Positions 55,485 through 62,030 of a stretch of 64,000 nucleotides of DNA are shown piece by piece; within the stretch, counting starts at the first letter, position 1; each line of letters begins with the position of its first letter. The DNA is from Streptomyces sp. PR69 (GTDB taxonomy: Bacteria; Actinomycetota; Actinomycetes; Streptomycetales; Streptomycetaceae), in assembly GCF_026420845.1 (NCBI RefSeq), contig NZ_JAOWCB010000029.1, positions 1-64,000 on the forward strand. Reading direction: 5' to 3'. A program made the translations under genes and the position numbers. The notes beneath the pieces are model-generated. The model saw nothing but the letters and a program-made list of their open reading frames with translations. It was not told where the DNA came from and did not search any database.

Positions 55485-56987
55485 ATGGGACGCAAGACAA
55501 GAAAACGCTCCACGCTGGCGAACCGGGCGATCGCCGCCACGGCCGCCTTGATTATGGGCGGGGGTGGGCTGGTCGCTGTCAATGTGTACGCGAACGCGGG
55601 CGAAGGCCGATCCGGCGGCCAGCGAAGCGAGCAGCAACAGCAACAACAACGGCAGAATTCCTGGCAGTCGATGGCCACCATCGACTGCCCCGAGGTCGGA
55701 AACGACCTCCGTGAGGTCCCGCGGCAGGTCAAGCGTGAGGTCGCCCGGGAGCTTGCGCGGATGGACACCCAGATCACCGAGGCGTACCAGCGGTTCGCCG
55801 AGGAGAAATGGCAGATCGAACGCGATCCGCGGTATGCGCAGAACGCCATCCTCAACCCCCTGAAGAGCAAGCGGGTGGCGAGCATCGACCGGATCTCGAT
55901 CGTGATCAGCCGGTTCACCCAGCGCCCGCAGGGGCTTGACCGCCTGGCGACCTGCACGCTTCAGGCCGACGACAACAACACCTTCGGCGGCGGAAACCAG
56001 AACAACGGCAACGGCAAGGACAACGGCAATGACAACAACGACGGCGATAACGGAGGCAACAACGACAACGGGGGGCAGGCCGGAAACGGGCCTGAAGCCG
56101 ATGACTTCGTCGACATCCAGGATGTCCGGCCGAACGTCCGGGAGCCGCGCCAGCGCCGCAACGCATCCCGCGGTGTCTTCACCACCCAGTGCGGCGTAAA
56201 CGAGAACGGCAAGTTCAACCCGGACAACGTCATCGTCGCGCCCGGCGTGGCCAACGGCGCCCACCATATGCACGACTACGTCGGCAACCAGGAGACCGAC
56301 GCGTTCTCCAGCGACGACGATCTGGCGCGCGGCGAGACGACCTGCCGCAACCAGGGCGACAAGTCGACGTACTACTGGCCGGTTCTGCGGCTGCAGAACG
56401 GACAGGACGAACAGGACGCCAACGAGGACGGCGGCGGCAACGACCAGAACGTCGGAGAGATCCAGACGCCTGCCGAGGTGACGCTCGACTTCGTCGGCAG
56501 CCCGGTCGGCAAGGTCACCGCGATGCCCCGCTTCCTGCGGATCATCACCGGCGACGCCAAGGCGTTCACCAACGGCGACGCCAATGCCAACGCCTCCTGG
56601 TCCTGCACCGGCTTCGAGGACCGTCAGCTGAAGGACAAGTACCCGATCTGCCCCGAGGGCAGCCAGGTCGTACGCACCTTCAAGTTCCAGAGCTGCTGGG
56701 ACGGCCGGAACGCCGACAGCGCCAACCACCGCGACCATGTGGCGTTCGCGGACGAGAACGGCAGGTGCCCCAACGGCTTCCGGGCCATCCCGCAGCTGGT
56801 GCAGCGGATCGTGTACGACGTGCCGCGGCCGTCCTTCGGCGACAACGGCGTCGTCTACGCGGTCGACTCCTTCCCCGAGCAACTGCACAAGGCGATCACC
56901 GACCACGGCGACTTCATCAATGTCTTCGACGAGCGGCTGATGAACCAGGTGGTCTTCTGCATCAACTCCGGCCGCCGCTGCCAGTGA
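55485..56987 (+). CDS. DUF1996 secreted protein
   Basis: 500 residues. Signal peptide (KRSTLANRAIAATAALIMGGGGLVAVNVYANAGE). A Gln/Arg region (SEQQQQQQRQNSWQ), a helical segment, then an Asn/Gly/Asp-rich spacer (NNGNGKDNGNDNNDGDNGGNND). The DUF1996 domain (about 220-500) opens QCGVNENGKFNPDNVIVAPGVANGAHHMHDYVGN and contains STYYWPVLRLQN and SCTGFEDRQLKDKYPICPEGSQVVRTFKFQSCWDGRNADSANHRDHVAF. DUF1996 is found in fungal and actinobacterial secreted proteins; function unknown to me. ATG 55485 with GAGGAG ahead. Confidence 0.88.
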   Translation: MGRKTRKRSTLANRAIAATAALIMGGGGLVAVNVYANAGEGRSGGQRSEQQQQQQRQNSWQSMATIDCPEVGNDLREVPRQVKREVARELARMDTQITEAYQRFAEEKWQIERDPRYAQNAILNPLKSKRVASIDRISIVISRFTQRPQGLDRLATCTLQADDNNTFGGGNQNNGNGKDNGNDNNDGDNGGNNDNGGQAGNGPEADDFVDIQDVRPNVREPRQRRNASRGVFTTQCGVNENGKFNPDNVIVAPGVANGAHHMHDYVGNQETDAFSSDDDLARGETTCRNQGDKSTYYWPVLRLQNGQDEQDANEDGGGNDQNVGEIQTPAEVTLDFVGSPVGKVTAMPRFLRIITGDAKAFTNGDANANASWSCTGFEDRQLKDKYPICPEGSQVVRTFKFQSCWDGRNADSANHRDHVAFADENGRCPNGFRAIPQLVQRIVYDVPRPSFGDNGVVYAVDSFPEQLHKAITDHGDFINVFDERLMNQVVFCINSGRRCQ

Positions 56988-57011
56988 CCCCCTGACCCCG
57001 ACCCCGTGGCC

Positions 57012-57041
57012 CCGGGCGGGAAGCTCCCGCTTCCCGCCCGG
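57012..57041 (+). terminator. Hairpin after the DUF1996 gene
   Basis: Perfect 13-base arms CCGGGCGGGAAGC (57012-57024) and GCTTCCCGCCCGG (57029-57041) with a TCCC loop, 25 bases after the stop. The small lipoprotein gene converges at 57104. Confidence 0.85.
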
Positions 57042-57103
57042 CGCTCCGGATCCCCCCACGTCCCCCAAGCCCCCCACAATCCCCCCACACCCGCGCGGCC
57101 GGC

Positions 57104-57601
57104 TCAGTGGTCCGCCGAGTGGTCCCCCTCGCTCCCCCCATCGTCACCACTACTCCCCTGGTGGTGCGGCGAGGCGGTCTCCACCGTTCCACCGAGCCGG
57201 CCGCGCAGCGCTGCCAGCACCTCGGCGTCGCCGACAGCGACCCATTTGCGGCCCACGAGATACGAGCCGCCGTAGTTCTTCGCCTCGTTGATCCACTCGC
57301 GGTGGCCACGGTCGGTGGCGAAAGTGGCCAGGACATACCGGCCATCCGCGGTGGTGCAGTTCGCCTGCCGCAGCTCCTCCGCATCCGTCTGTATGTCGGG
57401 TTCGCAGTCGGCCCGGGCCGCTATCTGCTCCAGACTGCCCGTCGCCTCCTTCGCCGGGGCCGACCTCCCGCCGCTGCCGTCGCCGCCGCCACGCCCTTCG
57501 GCGTCACCGTCCGTCGTACACGCCACGGCCAGGCTCAGCGCCACAACTGCCAGTGCAGTGCGGGCCGTCCGCCGCGCGCAGATGTTCACACTCGTCCGCA
57601 T
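57104..57601 (-). CDS. Small lipoprotein
   Basis: 165 residues from ATG 57601 (the longer ORF starts upstream without support). Signal with lipobox LSLAVAC (cysteine near residue 28), a Gly/Ser-rich linker, then about 90 residues with two Cys (DCEPDIQTDAEELRQANCTTADGRYVLATFATDRGHREWINEAKNYGGSYLVGRKWVAVGD) that look folded, and an acidic/His tail. No family recognised. Surface-anchored by lipidation. Confidence 0.65.
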   Translation of the reverse strand: MRTSVNICARRTARTALAVVALSLAVACTTDGDAEGRGGGDGSGGRSAPAKEATGSLEQIAARADCEPDIQTDAEELRQANCTTADGRYVLATFATDRGHREWINEAKNYGGSYLVGRKWVAVGDAEVLAALRGRLGGTVETASPHHQGSSGDDGGSEGDHSADH

Positions 57602-57735
57602 GCGGTCATCGTGCCCGCTACCGCCCCCGCCACGGGAGCAAACTACTGATAACCCACGCACCACTACGCACTGTCGTCACAGGGGCGTCCAGGGGGCAGC
57701 GGTGACCATGTGACGATTCGCTCGTTCTGCTGAAC

Positions 57736-59841
57736 GTGCGCCCACACGATGCCGCCACCCCCTCCGCCGCCCCGTCCGTCACCCCCTCCGTCACCGCCCC
57801 CGCCTCCCCTCCCGGCCCCATCGGGCTGGAACAGGCCGAGGCGGCGCTGGTGGAGCACTACCCACGGCTGGTGCGCCTCGCGTATCTCGTGCTGCCGCCG
57901 TCGCTGGGGCGCAACCGCCGGGTGCTCAACGCCCATGCGCTGGTGCAGCGGTCGCTCCCTCGCGGGCGCGGCGGGCGGCCCGCGGCCATCCCGGCACAGA
58001 CGCCGGCCCCGGGACAGGGACGGGGACGGGGGCTGGACCAGGGGTACGGGCCGGGCCAGGGGCACGGGCCGGGCTATGCGTACGTCAGGGAGCGGGTGCT
58101 GCGCCAGGCCCTGGACGCGGGACTGCCGCTGAAACGCCCGGCGCTCCCCCGGCGGGCGCAGCTGCCTCCGCTGCTGCCGCAGGTGTGGGGGCTGCGGATG
58201 TTCCCGCGCTCCGGCGGCGTCGATGAACTGGCCCTGGACCAGCGGCTGTCCGCGCTGTCGGGTCCGGCGCGGGCCGCCTATGTGCTGCGCGGCCTGGAGC
58301 GGCTGCCGGACGCCCAGGTACGCCAGACCCTGGCCGCCTGCAAAGTGGCCGACCCGCACGCGGCGCTGGCGGAGGCGAACGCGATGGCCGCGCTGGAGAC
58401 GGCGGAGGGGCGGGGGGACACGGCCGTACTGCTTGAGTCGCCCGAGTTTGACCCGTGTTCGCTGCAGGCGCGCCCCACAGATCTGATGCGCCGCCGCCAG
58501 CACCTCAAGGCGGCGCTGGTGGGAGCCGCGGCGGTCGCCGTGTGCGCGGCGCTGCTCGGGCTGCCGGGTGACGGCTGGGGCCCGGACGGGGCGGCCGCGC
58601 CGCCGTATGCGCGCAACCCCGCCGCGGAGGCGGCGCTCGACCCGGCCGAGCTGACGAAGGCCGCGGACACCGGCTGGCGGCGCGCGTCCCGGCTGGACTT
58701 CTCGGTCTGGCCCGCGCGTGGCGCGCTCACCGGCGACCGGGCGCTGCTGCGGCGTGCGCTCGCCGTCTGGGCCAGGCCGGGCAGTGCGGTCCAGGTCTCC
58801 ACGACGCCGGGGACGCCGGCGGGGCCGCCGATGGGTCCCCCGCAGCTGCTGTACGCGGGCGAGGTCGACCAGGCGCGGGTGGTGCTGCTGTACGACGGGC
58901 TGCGCGTGGTGCGGTACGCCGAGCCGAAGGACGGCGCCGGGGGTGCGGGAGGCGCGGGCGCCTCCGGGGCGGCCGCGGCGCTGGATCTGGCGCGTGCGGA
59001 CGGGGCGGACGCGGCCTCCGCGGGCGCGCTGGTCGTGGGCAGGACCGACGGCAACGTCCGCTATCTGACCGCGCCCTGGGTGCGCAAGGCCGCCGTGCGG
59101 GATCTGCTGAAGCCGTCCGGCGGCGCGACCGCGCTCCCGGTCGGCGAGGACGGCGTCACTGCGCCCGTACCCAGTCCGGCGACGGCGCGCGAGTGCCGCT
59201 CCTGGGAGGCGCTGGAGCTGACCGAGGACGACGCCGCCGGGCGGCCGGCCGGCTCGGATGCGGCGGCCGTCCGGACAGTGACCGATCTCGGGGAGCTGAC
59301 GCCCGCCCGGCTCACCTCGGGGAAGCCCGGCGCCCCGCAGGATGCGGCCGCGGCCGGTGAGGCGACCCGTCAGGCGTGGGCGCGGACGGCGTGTCTGCTG
59401 CCGGACATGCGGGTGCACGGAGTGCGCGGCGTCCAGCTGTGGGAGTACGCACGGCAGCCGCTGCCGGAGGACAACGGCACCGCGGTCTGGCTGTGCACAC
59501 GCGCGGAGACCTGGCGCGGCGCGGGCGGCCGGGTGATGGCGCAGATCCAGGCGCCGGGCGTCCCGGAGGGCACTCCGGGAGCGGTGGCGGCGCGGGCCGA
59601 AAACTCCCCCGCGTGCGGGGAGCGGGAGCCGCGGGTGCTGGCGGGCGTGCTGTGGAAGTCGCGCGCGGGGCAGTGGTATGTGCTGGCGGCGGGGAGCGAG
59701 CAGTTCGCCTCGGTGTCCGCGTCGGGCGGGGTGACCGGCAGCGCGAAGGGCAGTCTGCTGGCGGTGCGGGCCGAGCAGGGTGCGCGGGCGGAGCTGACGG
59801 GGCGTCTGAAGAACGGCGCCCGGGTCGACGGCCTGCGCTGA
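57736..59841 (+). CDS. Membrane protein with sigma-like N-terminal domain
   Basis: 701 residues. N-terminal part (about 29-235) looks like a diverged ECF sigma factor: LEQAEAALVEHYPRLVRLAYLVLPPSLGRN (region 2-like) and DQRLSALSGPARAAYVLRGLERLPDAQVRQTLAACKVADPHAALAEA (region 4-like), joined by a Pro/Gln/Gly linker. A single hydrophobic helix at about 258-278 (KAALVGAAAVAVCAALLGLPG) follows. The C-terminal ~420 residues, predicted outside, contain a few Cys (ARECRSW, TACLLPDMRVHG, LCTRAETWRG, NSPACGE) and an Ala/Gly linker. GTG 57736 is the start. If the reading is right, a sigma-like domain is membrane-tethered. The regulatory function is inferred. Confidence 0.6.
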   Translation: MRPHDAATPSAAPSVTPSVTAPASPPGPIGLEQAEAALVEHYPRLVRLAYLVLPPSLGRNRRVLNAHALVQRSLPRGRGGRPAAIPAQTPAPGQGRGRGLDQGYGPGQGHGPGYAYVRERVLRQALDAGLPLKRPALPRRAQLPPLLPQVWGLRMFPRSGGVDELALDQRLSALSGPARAAYVLRGLERLPDAQVRQTLAACKVADPHAALAEANAMAALETAEGRGDTAVLLESPEFDPCSLQARPTDLMRRRQHLKAALVGAAAVAVCAALLGLPGDGWGPDGAAAPPYARNPAAEAALDPAELTKAADTGWRRASRLDFSVWPARGALTGDRALLRRALAVWARPGSAVQVSTTPGTPAGPPMGPPQLLYAGEVDQARVVLLYDGLRVVRYAEPKDGAGGAGGAGASGAAAALDLARADGADAASAGALVVGRTDGNVRYLTAPWVRKAAVRDLLKPSGGATALPVGEDGVTAPVPSPATARECRSWEALELTEDDAAGRPAGSDAAAVRTVTDLGELTPARLTSGKPGAPQDAAAAGEATRQAWARTACLLPDMRVHGVRGVQLWEYARQPLPEDNGTAVWLCTRAETWRGAGGRVMAQIQAPGVPEGTPGAVAARAENSPACGEREPRVLAGVLWKSRAGQWYVLAAGSEQFASVSASGGVTGSAKGSLLAVRAEQGARAELTGRLKNGARVDGLR

Positions 59842-59947
59842 CTCGCCCCTCCCCGCTCGCCCCTCCCCGCTCACGCCTCTCCTCCCCGCATGGCCTTCTC
59901 GCTGCACGGCTCTTCCCCCCGGCTTTACCCCTCAGTACATTGACGCC

Positions 59948-60844
59948 ATGTCTAACAGCGAGCCGCACACCCAGCCGCGGGGAGTCGCGTCGGAGCGAAT
60001 ACCGCTCAAGGCCCGCAATGTGGCCTTCGAGTGGTCGGACACGCCCCTGCACTGGGTTCCGGGCGACCCCTTCACCACGCACACGATCAATGTGCTGCAT
60101 CTGCTGCTCCCGGCCGGTGAACGCTGGTTCGTCCATGTCTACAAGCAGGTGCTGCCGTATATCCGCGACGACCGGCTGCGCCAGGACGTCATCGGCTTTA
60201 TGGGCCAGGAGGCGGTGCACTCCCAGGCCCATGACGCGGTGCTGCCGCATCTGCGGGAGCAGGGGCTGGACCCGACGCCCTATACGGCGCAGGTCGACTG
60301 GCTCTTCGAAAAGCTCCTCGGCGACCGGACGCTGCCGCCGGGGCGGGCCCGGCACTGGTGGCTGATGGAGCGGGTCGCGCTGATCGCGGCGATCGAGCAC
60401 TACACGGCGTTTCTCGGCAACTGGGTCCTCAACGCCGAGGAGCTGGACCGGCGGGGCGCGGACCCGATGATGCTGGATCTGCTGCGCTGGCACGGCGCGG
60501 AGGAGGTCGAGCACCGCTCGGTGGCGTTCGAGCTGTTCACGCACGTGGACGGCGGCTACCGGCGGCGGGTGCGGACCTGGGCGACGGCCTTCTCGGCGCT
60601 GGTGTTCCTCTGGCAGCGCGGGGCGCGGTTCTTCATGGAGAACGACCCCACGCTGGTGCACGGAAAGGCGACGTTCCGGGCCTTTCACCGGGCGGGCCGG
60701 GAGGGCGTACTGCCCTCCACACAGGCGATGCTGCGGTCGATCCCCCGCTATCTGAGCCGCGCCTACCACCCCTCGCATGAGGGCAGCACGGCGCAGGCGG
60801 CGGCCTATCTGGCCGCCTCGCCCGGTGCGAACGGGGGCCGGTGA
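59948..60844 (+). CDS. PF10118-type (diiron-like) metal-dependent protein
   Basis: 298 residues of the family called metal-dependent hydrolase (PF10118). The helical core shows three metal-like motifs: QEAVHSQAH, AIEHYTAF and GAEEVEHRSVAF, resembling the E/ExxH ligands of ferritin-like diiron enzymes. HWVPGDPFTTHTINVLHLLLPAGERWFV is a family block. Its stop lies one base before the start of a PDR/ferredoxin-reductase-type gene. That partner makes an O2-dependent oxygenase reading as likely as hydrolase. ATG 59948. Confidence 0.82.
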   Translation: MSNSEPHTQPRGVASERIPLKARNVAFEWSDTPLHWVPGDPFTTHTINVLHLLLPAGERWFVHVYKQVLPYIRDDRLRQDVIGFMGQEAVHSQAHDAVLPHLREQGLDPTPYTAQVDWLFEKLLGDRTLPPGRARHWWLMERVALIAAIEHYTAFLGNWVLNAEELDRRGADPMMLDLLRWHGAEEVEHRSVAFELFTHVDGGYRRRVRTWATAFSALVFLWQRGARFFMENDPTLVHGKATFRAFHRAGREGVLPSTQAMLRSIPRYLSRAYHPSHEGSTAQAAAYLAASPGANGGR

Positions 60845-60845
60845 C

Positions 60846-61946
60846 ATGCCCCGTCTGCGTACCGCGCTCCTTGTCACGGGCGCGGCGGCGGTCGCCAAGC
60901 GGGCCCTGCGCCGCCGGATCGAGCGCTCTCCGCTGTGGCCGCTGCCCGCGCTGGAGGAGCCGATATCGGGCCGCAGGCCCGCGGGCCCCGCGCCCGCCCT
61001 CCCGGTCCTGGTCGCGGAGCGCCATGAGCCGGCCGAGGGCGTGGTGCAGCTGCGCCTGGAGTCCGCGGCCGGCGATGAGCTGCCGCTCTGGGAGCCGGGG
61101 GCGCATATCGATCTGGTGCTGCCCTCGGGTCTGGTGCGCCAGTACTCGCTGTGCGGAGACCCGGCCGAGCGGAGCGCGTACACCGTCGCCACCCGCCTGC
61201 TGCCGGACGGGCGCGGCGGCTCGCGGGAGGTGCACGAGCGGCTCCACGAGGGCGTCGAGGTGCGAATCCGCGGCCCCCGCAACCGGTTCCCGCTGGTGCC
61301 CGCCCCGGCGTATCTCTTCATCGCGGGCGGCATCGGCATCACCCCCGTCCTGCCGATGCTCCGTACGCTGAACGCCCGCGGCGTCGACTGGCGGCTGCTG
61401 TACGGGGGCCGCTCCCGCGCCTCGATGCCGTACGCGGCGGAGGCCGAACGCCTCGGCGGCCAGGACGCGACAGGGGCGCCCCGGGTGACCACCATCGCCG
61501 AGGACACGTCGGGCCTGCCCGATGTGGCGGCCTTCCTCTCCGGCGCCGAGGGCGGCACGGCCGTCTACTGCTGCGGCCCCGCCCCGCTGATGGACGCGGT
61601 GAGCGCGGCACTCCCCCCGGGCTGCACCCTCCACCTGGAACGCTTCACCCCGCCCGCCTCCCCCGCGCCCTGCGACTCCGCCCCCTTCGAGGTGGAGCTG
61701 CGCCGCTCGGGCCACACGGTGCGCATCGCCCCCGGCCAGTCGGTCCTGTCCGCGGTCCGCGAGCGGCTGCCCCATGTGCCGTACTCCTGCGAGCAGGGCT
61801 TCTGCGGCACCTGCCGACAGCGGGTGGTGGAGACAGACGGCGAAATCGACCACCGTGACGAGCTGCTGACGGACGCGGAGCGGAAGGATTCGATGCTGCT
61901 GTGCGTCTCCCGCTGCCGCGGCTCCCGGCTGGTGCTGGATCTGTGA
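60846..61946 (+). CDS. PDR/VanB-type oxidoreductase with 2Fe-2S domain
   Basis: 366-residue electron-transfer protein. Flavin domain (RQYSLCGDP, FMN/FAD contact), NAD(P) domain (LFIAGGIGITPVLPMLRTL), then a plant-type 2Fe-2S ferredoxin domain with CEQGFCGTC and a distal Cys in LLCVSRC. It typically passes electrons from NAD(P)H to an oxygenase. ATG 60846 follows the PF10118 gene after one base, so they are co-translated. The natural partner is that diiron-like protein (inference). Confidence 0.9.
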   Translation: MPRLRTALLVTGAAAVAKRALRRRIERSPLWPLPALEEPISGRRPAGPAPALPVLVAERHEPAEGVVQLRLESAAGDELPLWEPGAHIDLVLPSGLVRQYSLCGDPAERSAYTVATRLLPDGRGGSREVHERLHEGVEVRIRGPRNRFPLVPAPAYLFIAGGIGITPVLPMLRTLNARGVDWRLLYGGRSRASMPYAAEAERLGGQDATGAPRVTTIAEDTSGLPDVAAFLSGAEGGTAVYCCGPAPLMDAVSAALPPGCTLHLERFTPPASPAPCDSAPFEVELRRSGHTVRIAPGQSVLSAVRERLPHVPYSCEQGFCGTCRQRVVETDGEIDHRDELLTDAERKDSMLLCVSRCRGSRLVLDL

Positions 61947-61960
61947 GCACCGGACAATGG

Positions 61961-61998
61961 CCGTGCCCCGGCAGCGGATGAACGCTGCCGGGGCACGG
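61961..61998. terminator. Bidirectional hairpin
   Basis: Perfect 16-base arms at 61961-61976 and 61983-61998 with a GATGAA loop, 15 bases after the oxidoreductase stop and 33 bases before the stop end of the converging gene at 62031. Confidence 0.88.
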
Positions 61999-62030
61999 GG
62001 TGCGGCCGCCGGATCACAGCGGCCGCGCGG

